Shown one piece after another: positions 34,191 to 42,543 of a stretch of 64,000 nt of DNA (position 1 is the stretch's first letter; each line of letters begins with the position of its first letter). Origin of the DNA: Flavobacteriaceae bacterium Ga0077528 (lineage in GTDB: Bacteria; Bacteroidota; Bacteroidia; Flavobacteriales; Flavobacteriaceae); contig LNDX01000001.1 in the NCBI GenBank assembly GCA_001464475.1, positions 620,001 through 684,000 of the forward strand, given 5' to 3'. The notes under the pieces are model-generated. The model was not told the origin of the DNA, ran no database searches, and saw only the letters and a program-made list of their open reading frames with translations. The position numbers and the translations under genes are program-made.

Positions 34191-35972
34191 ATGTCAGAAA
34201 ATTTACTTCAAAACATCAATAATCCATCTGATTTGAAAAAATTAGAACCTTCGCAATTGCCTCAATTGGCTAAAGAATTGCGTGATTTTATTATTGATGT
34301 AGTTTCTGTAAAAGAAGGTCATCTTGGCGCAAGTCTTGGTGTGATTGAACTGACAATTGCTTTGCATTATGTTTTTGACACGCCAAATGATTTGCTAGTT
34401 TGGGATGTTGGTCATCAAGCTTATGGTCATAAAATTTTAACTGAAAGAAAAGAAAATTTTCATACCAATCGTCAACTTGGTGGTATTTCTGGTTTTCCAA
34501 AACGTAGCGAAAGTGTTTATGATACTTTTGGTGTTGGTCATTCATCAACATCGATTTCTGCTGCTTTGGGAATGGCAATTGCCTCTCAGTTGAAAGGCGA
34601 AAATAAACATCATATTGCTGTGATTGGTGACGCCTCAATTGCAAGCGGAATGGCATTTGAAGGATTGAATCACGCTGGAGTTACTGATGCTAATTTGCTA
34701 GTAATTTTGAATGATAATGCTATCGGAATAGATCCAAGCGTTGGTGCTTTGAAAAACTATTTGACTTCGGTTAAAGAAGGAAAAAATCCGAAGCAGAATA
34801 ATATGATTAAATCTTTGAACTTTGATTATTCAGGACCAATTGACGGACATGATTTTGAAGCCTTAATTTCAGAATTGGAACGTTTGAAAAAAGTAAAAGG
34901 GCCAAAATTTCTTCATATAATCACTACCAAAGGTAAAGGTTTACAACAAGCTGAAGAAGATCAAGTGAAATATCACGCGCCAGGAAAATTTGATAAAACT
35001 ACTGGTGAAATTCATCCAAAATCGGAAGAAAATTTACCTCCAAAATTCCAAGATGTATTTGGTTGGACTTTGGTCGAATTGGCTACAAACAATCCGAAAA
35101 TTATTGGAATTACGCCTGCAATGCCAAGTGGGAGTTCTTTAAAGTTCATGATGGATGCTTTTCCTGACAGAGCTTTTGACGTTGGAATTGCAGAACAACA
35201 TGCAGTGACACTTGCAGCTGGAATGGCAACACAAGGAATGGTGGTTTTTTGCAACATTTATTCTACGTTTTTGCAACGTGCTTATGACCAAGTGATTCAT
35301 GATGTGGCTTTGCAAAATTTACCTGTAATTTTTTGTTTGGATAGAGCAGGATTGGTTGGAGAAGATGGCGCAACACATCATGGAGTTTTTGATTTGGCGT
35401 ATTTGCGATGTATTCCAAATATGATAATTTATGCTCCTAAAGATGAAATCGATTTGCGAAATATTTTATATACAGCTTCTTTAGGATTACATCATCCGAT
35501 TGCTATTCGTTATCCGCGCGGAAGAGGAAAATTTTCAAATTCCAAATTTAAAATTCCAAATTCCAAATTTGAGAAAATTGAAATAGGGAAGGCACATTTG
35601 CTTAAGAGTGGAACTAAAATTGCAGTTTTATCAACAGGATTTATTGGGAATAATGTGGACTTGACTTTGGATAAAGTTTCAAATGCTGATGAAATTGCTC
35701 ACTATGATTTTGGATTTGTAAAACCATTGGACGAAAAGTTGTTGCATGAGATTTTCAATTCATATGATACAATAATTACAATTGAAGATGGCGTAATTAA
35801 AGGTGGATTTGGTTCTGGAATTATCGAATTTGCATCTGAAAATAATTATAAAAATACCATAAAAACGCTCGGAATTCCTGATGATTTTATCGAACATGGA
35901 ACAGTAGAAGAGTTGCAACAAATCTGTAAAATTGACGTTAAAAGTTTAGAAAAGCTTTTTTCTACTATTTGA
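34191..35972 (+). CDS. dxs: 1-deoxy-D-xylulose-5-phosphate synthase
   Basis: 593 residues. Thiamine-diphosphate enzyme that condenses pyruvate and glyceraldehyde-3-phosphate for isoprenoids, thiamine and vitamin B6. Seen: KEGHLGASLGVIELT, WDVGHQAYGHKILT, TPP motif GDASIASG...NDN, transketolase middle domain (FDVGIAEQHAVTLAAGMA, GEDGATHHG) and C-terminal domain. At residues about 450-461 the repeat word AATTCCAAA at the DNA level encodes FSNSKFKIPNSKF, lying between RYPRGRGK and KIEIGKAHLL, which are normally nearly adjacent. The frame is kept, so the enzyme is probably active with an enlarged loop. Confidence 0.95.
   Translation: MSENLLQNINNPSDLKKLEPSQLPQLAKELRDFIIDVVSVKEGHLGASLGVIELTIALHYVFDTPNDLLVWDVGHQAYGHKILTERKENFHTNRQLGGISGFPKRSESVYDTFGVGHSSTSISAALGMAIASQLKGENKHHIAVIGDASIASGMAFEGLNHAGVTDANLLVILNDNAIGIDPSVGALKNYLTSVKEGKNPKQNNMIKSLNFDYSGPIDGHDFEALISELERLKKVKGPKFLHIITTKGKGLQQAEEDQVKYHAPGKFDKTTGEIHPKSEENLPPKFQDVFGWTLVELATNNPKIIGITPAMPSGSSLKFMMDAFPDRAFDVGIAEQHAVTLAAGMATQGMVVFCNIYSTFLQRAYDQVIHDVALQNLPVIFCLDRAGLVGEDGATHHGVFDLAYLRCIPNMIIYAPKDEIDLRNILYTASLGLHHPIAIRYPRGRGKFSNSKFKIPNSKFEKIEIGKAHLLKSGTKIAVLSTGFIGNNVDLTLDKVSNADEIAHYDFGFVKPLDEKLLHEIFNSYDTIITIEDGVIKGGFGSGIIEFASENNYKNTIKTLGIPDDFIEHGTVEELQQICKIDVKSLEKLFSTI
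35536..35570. repeat. AATTCCAAA repeat cluster inside dxs
   Basis: Three AATTCCAAAT words in 35 bases, in frame with dxs, matching the intergenic copies at 7723, 52583 and 62188. Confidence 0.75.
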
Positions 35973-36008
35973 TTTTACGATTTTTGCGCAACTTTTAATT
36001 TTTATGTC

Positions 36009-36959
36009 ATGAGATTCTTCTTCAAATCTTCTGTAGTTTTACTTTTGCTATTTACACAAATCACTTTTTCTCAGAAAATTCAAACTAAGTTACCAGATAC
36101 TATTTCTCATTGGGAAAAGAAGAATATTGTAGGGTTGGATATTAGTCAAATAGCATTTATGAATTGGAATGCCGGAGGAAATAGTTCGGTTTCTGGTTTA
36201 TTGAAAGGTAATTTTGTTAGAAAATATACTACAGACAATGTTAGATGGGTTAATGAGTTGATATTTAAGTATGGTGTAAATAAACAAGATGGTGTAGAAC
36301 TAAGAAAAACAGATGATGCTTTTCAATTAAATTCTACTTTTGGTTATAGACATGACACTATTTCAAATTGGTATCATTCTGCAAAGTTTAATTTCAACAC
36401 ACAGTTTACTAATGGATATTCTTATCCTAATACTGATAAAGCTATTTCAAAACCTTTTGCGCCGGCATATATTTTTCTTGGAATTGGAGCTGAGTATTCC
36501 AATAAAGAAAAAAAGATTAATGTATATATTTCCCCATTAACTCAAAAAACAACTTTAGTTTTAGCTCAAGAATTGGCTAATCAAGGTGCTTTTGGAGTAA
36601 ACAAAGCTATTTATGATGAAAATGGAAATCTGATTAATAAAGGGAAAAAATCTAGAACAGAATTAGGTTTTTTAGTTTCAAGCGGTTACAAAAAAGAAGT
36701 TTTTAAGAACATAATAGTTGAAAACAGATTGAATTTATATTCAGATTATATAAACAAGTTTGGGAATATTGATGTGGATTGGCAAATGCAATTTGATTTA
36801 GTTGTAAATAAGTATGTTAGAGCTAATATTGGAGCGCATTTAATATATGATGACGACATTAAGGCAAAAGAGGAAATAAATAATGTTCAAGTAACTGTTG
36901 GTCCAAAAGTTCAATTAAAACAAATGTTGGGAATAGGAATAATTTATAATTTTATTTAA
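36009..36959 (+). CDS. DUF3078 outer-membrane beta-barrel protein
   Basis: 316 residues. Signal peptide (1-21, ending TFSQ), then a run of amphipathic strands typical of a Bacteroidetes outer-membrane barrel. DUF3078 hallmarks: KKNIVGLDISQIAFMNWNAGGNSSVSG, NELIFKYGVNKQD, ISPLTQKTTLVLAQELANQGAFGVN and the closing IGIIYNF. The function of the family is unknown. A strong hairpin follows. Confidence 0.85.
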   Translation: MRFFFKSSVVLLLLFTQITFSQKIQTKLPDTISHWEKKNIVGLDISQIAFMNWNAGGNSSVSGLLKGNFVRKYTTDNVRWVNELIFKYGVNKQDGVELRKTDDAFQLNSTFGYRHDTISNWYHSAKFNFNTQFTNGYSYPNTDKAISKPFAPAYIFLGIGAEYSNKEKKINVYISPLTQKTTLVLAQELANQGAFGVNKAIYDENGNLINKGKKSRTELGFLVSSGYKKEVFKNIIVENRLNLYSDYINKFGNIDVDWQMQFDLVVNKYVRANIGAHLIYDDDIKAKEEINNVQVTVGPKVQLKQMLGIGIIYNFI

Positions 36960-36960
36960 T

Positions 36961-36996
36961 AACAAAAGGCTTTCAAATTAATGAAAGCCTTTTGTT
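36961..36996. terminator. bidirectional terminator between the DUF3078 gene and M36 peptidase gene
   Basis: AACAAAAGGCTTTCA/TGAAAGCCTTTTGTT, 15-bp perfect stem with a 6-nt loop, between convergent genes. Confidence 0.85.
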
Positions 36997-37012
36997 TATT
37001 TATAACTATTAT

Positions 37013-39685
37013 TTAGTTTTTAATAATTTTTTGAGTGAAGTTAACATTGTCACCATTCACTTTTAAAATGTACATTCCAGATTGTAAACTGTTTAAGTTT
37101 AATGATTTCTCAGTATTAAAATCTTCATTTTTATATTCAGTTACTATTCTACCATTGATATCAATAACCTGAATATTTACTTTACCTACGTAGTTGTTGA
37201 TTCTTACATTAAGTAATCCATTTGTTGGATTTGGATAAATTCTGAATAATTCATTGTTTTCAAAATAATCAACGCTTAAAGTACAGTTTGGACCTGGAGC
37301 AAAAGCTGTAAAATCTTCAACTTGATCATTACAATTTTGATTACTTCCAGCAGAAGCATTTAAACCAACACCTCTTCTTCTGAAAACTTCGGCAATTAAG
37401 CAATAATCTTGTCCTCCAGTTGTAGCTTGATCTGCTGCAAATAAAGCGTCTCTTGCTGAAATAACTGTTGGGCTACATGGTTGTAATTTAAGTCCATCAA
37501 GAACTAATCTCATTACTTTATTATTACCACCTGTTCCAGTATATTTATTATCATCATATCCATATTTTTGAATATAAGCCCAGTTTAAATCCCAAAGAAC
37601 TGTTGCCCAAAAATCACCATTTACATATCTGTATGAAGTATTGGCAGGGTCTGATGGTATCGGAGAATTTGAATCTGCATACGTTAATGGGTTTATAGAC
37701 ATATCAGTAGAATATGGATATGATCTTAAACCATTACCAGTAGTTGGTTCACTCAATACGAAAGTTGCTAATCCTTTTGGTGTAGTACCTACATCACCTG
37801 GTTTAATTTGCATCATCATTGCAAACCAATCTGACCAACCTTCTCCCATTTGGTCATAATTTTGAAGACAACTAGAATTTAATCTACCACCTGCTAACCT
37901 ATTAGATATACCATGACCAAATTCATGACTAATGATACCATTATCAAAATCGCCATCAGAGTTTACGAAAGCTTGTTTTTGTAATTTAATTGTAACAGGA
38001 CCATTTTGCATTTCAGCAATAATAGCTTCTCCAACTTCTTGTGTTACAAAAACAGCTGGAATTGTAACGTTAATATCCGCTCCACTCATTGTAACCAGTT
38101 GATTGGGAACATTGTTTACTACAATTACAGCAATAGCACCAGCATTTTGAGCATTAAGTACTTTAGATACAAACGTGCAATCTCCTCTTCTTAATATAAC
38201 AATTTTTCCATTTAATTCTGTATCGTTAGAAGCTGGAGTACAAGCTATTGATGTTGAGGGATCAGTATCTAGATATAAAGCAACCTCTGTTTGTATAAAG
38301 TCTGGAGCTGAGGGAACAGGAATGTTTCCCGGATCGAAACCATTATCAGCCGAATAATAATCTCCTGCAATTGAAGATGGAGACAGAACAAATAATGATT
38401 TTGGACTATAGTTCCATAAGAACATTTGCATTCTTGGTCTAGAGCCATCAACAGGAGTTGAAAAATTTGCATTATTTGTTGCTGGTGTAGCTACTTGTGA
38501 GCCGTCTTGTGCATCACCCCAAACTGCATCTGAAGCCGCTCCACCACTGATGTAGTTTGTTTGTTGGAAGTTTCCATTAGGCTCATTAAATCCATATTGA
38601 TACCAAACGTCATGTAAAACATTTATCATGTAAAATAAATTGGTAGTTGCTGCACTAATGTAGGTATTTGCGCTTACAGTTGTACCTGGATAAGGAAAAT
38701 CAAAACTTAATGCGGCACCACCATCAGGTGCAAAACCACTATTTGCCGGATTTGTATTGTGTGATGTTGGGTTTACACTTGTAAAATCTGCTCTAGCCCA
38801 TGTATTGTTACCTCTTGTGTAAGTATATTTTAAACTTGCAGTGTTTAAAGCAATAGTATTTGTATCATGCCATCCTTTTGGAGAAGCTGTAGGGTTTTCT
38901 GGATTTGTAACTAATTGTCTTGCAGTATGGTTTGGACTTTCAAAGTTGAAAGGAATAACTCTGTAAGATCCACCTTGTATCTGAAGCGGATTAGCTAAAC
39001 TTTCATCTTTAAATAAATTTTTGTAAAATGAAAAATCAGAAGAACCATGTTTGTGTCCTTTGTGGTTTTCAAAATTACATGAAATAACTAAGTCGTATTT
39101 CTGAAGAATAGTTCCTGTAACAGCATCAATTCTCATGTTCCAAAGATGTTTATAATCTTGAGTATAAAATGAAAAGTCCCAAGCTAATCTTAAAGTTTCA
39201 CCCATTGGTTGATAAACAAGTTCAGCAGTAATAGGATCCTCTGTTAAGTTACCATTAGAAATTTTGAATTCATTGTTGCTAATAGTTTCAATGATTTGAT
39301 TGTTTGAATTTGATTGATTAACTGATTCAAATGCTTTGTTAAGGGCATTTAATACAGACAATGAAGGTGAAGTTGTGTTAACTTTTTGCGCAACATTTGA
39401 AATAAACACTCCAGTAGAGTTGATTACTTCATCATTCTTCATCCAAATGTTTGAAACAGAGTTGAATATTTCAATTCCTTGATGTCTTTGTTTAATCCAA
39501 TAAGTATCAATCTTGGTTGATTCTGAATTACCTATACTTTCAATTGTCCAATCGCTAATATCTTGTGTTGTAAGATTAAATATGGTTTTGTTATTGTCTA
39601 AATAGCTTTGAATTTTCACTCTGTTTTCTTGTGAAAAACTCAAAATTGTAAACAAAATCATCAATAGTGATGTAATTCTTTTCAT
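37013..39685 (-). CDS. secreted M36 (fungalysin) metallopeptidase with PA domain and T9SS sorting tail
   Basis: 890 residues. Signal peptide (1-18), fungalysin propeptide (about 20-200), catalytic domain beginning near 260. A protease-associated (PA) domain is inserted (about 440-560, GKIVILRRGDCTFVSKVLNAQNAGA). The zinc motif is His587-Glu-Phe-Gly-His591 in SHEFGHGISNRLAGG, followed by GEGWSDWFAMM. The final ~80 residues (FRIYPNPTNGLLNVRI...GMYILKVNGD...QKIIKN) form a T9SS type A sorting domain. The enzyme should be exported by the gliding-linked type IX system and attached or released outside. Monocistronic. Confidence 0.94.
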   Translation of the reverse strand: MKRITSLLMILFTILSFSQENRVKIQSYLDNNKTIFNLTTQDISDWTIESIGNSESTKIDTYWIKQRHQGIEIFNSVSNIWMKNDEVINSTGVFISNVAQKVNTTSPSLSVLNALNKAFESVNQSNSNNQIIETISNNEFKISNGNLTEDPITAELVYQPMGETLRLAWDFSFYTQDYKHLWNMRIDAVTGTILQKYDLVISCNFENHKGHKHGSSDFSFYKNLFKDESLANPLQIQGGSYRVIPFNFESPNHTARQLVTNPENPTASPKGWHDTNTIALNTASLKYTYTRGNNTWARADFTSVNPTSHNTNPANSGFAPDGGAALSFDFPYPGTTVSANTYISAATTNLFYMINVLHDVWYQYGFNEPNGNFQQTNYISGGAASDAVWGDAQDGSQVATPATNNANFSTPVDGSRPRMQMFLWNYSPKSLFVLSPSSIAGDYYSADNGFDPGNIPVPSAPDFIQTEVALYLDTDPSTSIACTPASNDTELNGKIVILRRGDCTFVSKVLNAQNAGAIAVIVVNNVPNQLVTMSGADINVTIPAVFVTQEVGEAIIAEMQNGPVTIKLQKQAFVNSDGDFDNGIISHEFGHGISNRLAGGRLNSSCLQNYDQMGEGWSDWFAMMMQIKPGDVGTTPKGLATFVLSEPTTGNGLRSYPYSTDMSINPLTYADSNSPIPSDPANTSYRYVNGDFWATVLWDLNWAYIQKYGYDDNKYTGTGGNNKVMRLVLDGLKLQPCSPTVISARDALFAADQATTGGQDYCLIAEVFRRRGVGLNASAGSNQNCNDQVEDFTAFAPGPNCTLSVDYFENNELFRIYPNPTNGLLNVRINNYVGKVNIQVIDINGRIVTEYKNEDFNTEKSLNLNSLQSGMYILKVNGDNVNFTQKIIKN

Positions 39686-39861
39686 TTATTTAAAATTTAA
39701 TTTGTTGGCTGTCCTTTATGGTTTCAACTTTATTTATGAACGTTTGCTTGCACAAACTAATTGTTAATGGCGATTTCATAATTAAAGTTTGTAGTTTTTT
39801 GTGAAACAAATCTAATTTTATTTTCAAATAAAAGCAATTATTTTTGTTGAAAATCAAATTT

Positions 39862-41208
39862 TTAACTATTGTTAGAGGCTATTATTTGATTGAATAATAC
39901 TGCATTTCCATCTGTTAGCATCGAAATGAAATGGCAAATATGTAATAATCGTTCGTATAATGATTCTTTTTCAATGTGATGTTTTTCGGGTAAAATCTTT
40001 AATAATAGCTTATCATAATTGGTAGCTTTTCCCTTATAATTATTATTGTAAGCCGTTATGAATTTGTCTAACAAATTGTTAATCATCTGATAACCTGATA
40101 GTTCTTTCTCAATTACTTCACGACTTTGATAAATGTTTTTTACACTTAATTCGATAATATCATCAATTTGTGCTTTGTATTTACTTTTATCTGTTAATGC
40201 ATATGGGAATTCACCTTTAAGAATTGCTTCTTCATTTTCTATAAATATACGAACCGCATCATTAATTAGATTTCCAATGGCTAGAGCACGTAAATAGCTA
40301 ATTCTGTCTTCTTTTGTAGTGAGTGTTTGATATTTATTAGCGTCAATAGTATCTTTTACTAATTTAATCAAATATTCTAGAGCATAATCTTCCGAAACTA
40401 ATCCGAGATTTATTCCATCTTCAAAATCAATTATAGTATAACAAATATCATCTGCGGCTTCGACTAGATAGGCTAGAGGATGTCTTTCATAACCGATATC
40501 ATTTCCCGATTTGTTTGGAATTAATCCTAATTCATCGGCCACTTCTTTGAAAAATTCTTTATCGGTTTGAAAGAAGCCATATTTTTTATCGGCAATATTG
40601 GAAGTTGGTTTTTTAGGCAAACTTTCTTTAGGATATTTCATAAATGCTCCAAGAACAGCATAAGTCAATCTAATGCTTCCTTCTATTCCAGGTCGTGAGC
40701 TTGTTAAAACAGAAAAACCGTTAGCATTTCCTTCAAAATCGATTAAATCTTGCCATTCTTTATCGGTAAGTTGTTCTTTGTATTTTTGTCCTTTTCCGAT
40801 AGAAAAATATTCACCGATAGCTTTTTCACCTGAATGCCCAAAAGGTGGATTTCCAATATCATGTGCTAAGGAAGCTGCAGCAACAATGGCTCCAAAATCA
40901 TTAGCTTGATAACCATGAATTTCTTGTAAATGTGGATATTTTTCAATGATTTTTTTTCCAACTAATCTTCCTATTGAACGACCAACTACTGAAACTTCTA
41001 AACTGTGCGTCAATCGCGTATGAACGAAATCGGTTTTTGATAACGGAATTACTTGCGTTTTATCTTGTAAACTTCTAAAAGCTGATGAAAAGATAATTCT
41101 ATCGTAGTCAACTTCAAAGCCTAAACGTGTGTCGTCTTGTTCTATTCGAAGTCGTTTTCCTTTATCACCTTGACGTTTTAAAGATAAAAGTTGTTCCCAG
41201 TTCATCAT
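39862..41208 (-). CDS. dgt: deoxyguanosinetriphosphate triphosphohydrolase
   Basis: 448 residues. HD-domain dNTPase that releases triphosphate from dGTP and other dNTPs. RTRLTHSLEV-type motif (His68), His116-Asp117 in LAHDIGNPPFGHSGE and the third HD residue region LVEAADDICYTIIDFEDG are visible. The start is the first of two adjacent ATGs. It shares the nucleotide-pool theme with nrdA and nrdB a few genes away on the same strand. Confidence 0.94.
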   Translation of the reverse strand: MMNWEQLLSLKRQGDKGKRLRIEQDDTRLGFEVDYDRIIFSSAFRSLQDKTQVIPLSKTDFVHTRLTHSLEVSVVGRSIGRLVGKKIIEKYPHLQEIHGYQANDFGAIVAAASLAHDIGNPPFGHSGEKAIGEYFSIGKGQKYKEQLTDKEWQDLIDFEGNANGFSVLTSSRPGIEGSIRLTYAVLGAFMKYPKESLPKKPTSNIADKKYGFFQTDKEFFKEVADELGLIPNKSGNDIGYERHPLAYLVEAADDICYTIIDFEDGINLGLVSEDYALEYLIKLVKDTIDANKYQTLTTKEDRISYLRALAIGNLINDAVRIFIENEEAILKGEFPYALTDKSKYKAQIDDIIELSVKNIYQSREVIEKELSGYQMINNLLDKFITAYNNNYKGKATNYDKLLLKILPEKHHIEKESLYERLLHICHFISMLTDGNAVLFNQIIASNNS

Positions 41209-41235
41209 ATAATATTAGATTTATGATTTTAGATA

Positions 41236-41682
41236 TTAGATATTTTTTTTCATGCAAATGCTAGTTTCAACGCCTTGATATTGCCCAAAGTTTTCAATGA
41301 TTTTATATCCTAATTTTTGATATAAATAGATAGCATCTTTTTGCAAATGACCTGTTTCTAATAAAGCAGTTTTATAATTTTCTTCTTTTGCCCAAGTTTC
41401 TAATTCTGTTAAAACTTTAGTTGCAATTCCTTTTCCACGATGTTCAGGTAAAGTAAACATTCGTTTCATTTCGGCAGTTTCTTCATCATATTCTTTGTAA
41501 GCGCCAATTGCAATTGGAATTTCACTTTCATAGACAATTAAGGCGTTTTTCAATAAACTCGATTTATTAAATTGCGAATAAAAGGCATGATCTTCACCAT
41601 CAAGAATTGCCAAATAAGCATCCAATTGAGTTACAAGTTTTTCAAAATCTGGATTGTCAGAAGTTGTACGAACAAGATGCAT
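41236..41682 (-). CDS. GNAT family N-acetyltransferase
   Basis: 148 residues, single GNAT fold. Acetyl-CoA loop RGKGIATKVLTELETWA (motif A) and EETGHLQKDAIYLYQKLGYKI (motif B). The substrate is unknown. Its start is one base from the stop of the RDD gene, so the two are translationally coupled. Confidence 0.85.
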   Translation of the reverse strand: MHLVRTTSDNPDFEKLVTQLDAYLAILDGEDHAFYSQFNKSSLLKNALIVYESEIPIAIGAYKEYDEETAEMKRMFTLPEHRGKGIATKVLTELETWAKEENYKTALLETGHLQKDAIYLYQKLGYKIIENFGQYQGVETSICMKKNI

Positions 41683-41683
41683 C

Positions 41684-42196
41684 TTATTGTTCTTCTTGCG
41701 GTTTTCCTATTTCATCTAGAGAATTATGTGCTTCAAAGGCTTTTTCAAATGCATCTTTTCTAACAACATAAGTATCTGGAATTGAATCGTGCCAACCTCT
41801 AGAATAACTTCCTATGAAAGAAAACGCTTCGAAAGGAATTATTCTGCAAAGTGTTCTTCTCAAAGTAGTTCCAAAATCGGGTTTTGAGCCATCTTCCATT
41901 ACCACCATTGTTTTAGTAATATATTTTCCTATTGTTCGAGAAGTTTTGTTTTCTAAAACTGAATAATAAGGGATAAAAATGGAGAAAAATATCAAATAGC
42001 TTTCTAAAGTAGTAATGCTTTGAAGTTTTTCAACAATTGTATTTGCCCCAAGTAAAAGGGCAACAATAGCTACTACAAAAGAAATGGAAAATATTGTAAT
42101 ATAAACTACAATTAAATCAATTATATAGTTAATAAATCGTTGTCCTGATGACGCTAATAAATCTCCTGATACTTCAAATTCTTTTTTGGATTCCAT
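41684..42196 (-). CDS. RDD family membrane protein
   Basis: 170 residues. RDD-type opening ASSGQRFINYIIDLIVVYI with the Arg and Asp of the family, three hydrophobic segments (about 24-49, 68-83 and a shorter one), KTSRTIGKYITKTMVV, and a soluble tail. Family members have been linked to ion or osmolyte transport, but the role here is unknown. Small operon with the 72-residue upstream gene and the GNAT gene. Confidence 0.82.
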   Translation of the reverse strand: MESKKEFEVSGDLLASSGQRFINYIIDLIVVYITIFSISFVVAIVALLLGANTIVEKLQSITTLESYLIFFSIFIPYYSVLENKTSRTIGKYITKTMVVMEDGSKPDFGTTLRRTLCRIIPFEAFSFIGSYSRGWHDSIPDTYVVRKDAFEKAFEAHNSLDEIGKPQEEQ

Positions 42197-42201
42197 AATT
42201 T

Positions 42202-42420
42202 TTATTTTTTATCGTTAGCTAAGAAAAATACTCTTGATTTTTTTGGATATTGATTATAACTTTTATCACTCGGATTAGCAATAACCGATTTGATATTGAT
42301 TTCGTCACCCAATTTAAAATCCTTTACAACAATTTGATAATCTAATAAATATTCGCCACAGAAATAGTTTCCGTTTTCGTCTTTTTCTATAATTCCTGTG
42401 TAAATTCCTTTTTCTTTCAT
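42202..42420 (-). CDS. hypothetical 72-residue protein
   Basis: Starts MKEKGIYTGIIEKDENGNYF, mostly beta-strand-like with no signal peptide or membrane helix; no family recognised. Five bases upstream of the RDD gene, so an operon member. Its ATG overlaps the CTGAAACAAGTTCAG-type palindrome at 42419-42439, so the repeat forms its whole upstream region. Confidence 0.6.
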   Translation of the reverse strand: MKEKGIYTGIIEKDENGNYFCGEYLLDYQIVVKDFKLGDEINIKSVIANPSDKSYNQYPKKSRVFFLANDKK

Positions 42421-42439
42421 GCTGAACTTGTTTCAGTAT
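42419..42439. repeat. CTGAAACAAGTTCAG palindromic repeat (copy 1)
   Basis: ATGCTGAACTTGTTTCAGTAT; quasi-palindrome overlapping the start codon of the 72-residue gene. Reverse complement of the copy at 59291-59311. Confidence 0.8.
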
Positions 42440-42482
42440 CGCTACTATTTTTTTTATTTGATTTCAAAGATAATTAAAAAAC

Positions 42483-42512
42483 AAAACAGCCATCTTTTTT
42501 GATAGCTGTTTC
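42483..42512 (-). terminator. terminator of nrdA
   Basis: AAAACAGCCATC/GATAGCTGTTT with one mismatch and a T-rich loop; the minus-strand product ends in TTTTGTTTTTT. Confidence 0.7.
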
Positions 42513-42543
42513 TATATTCTTTTCTCTTTATTCTATTTTCTAA

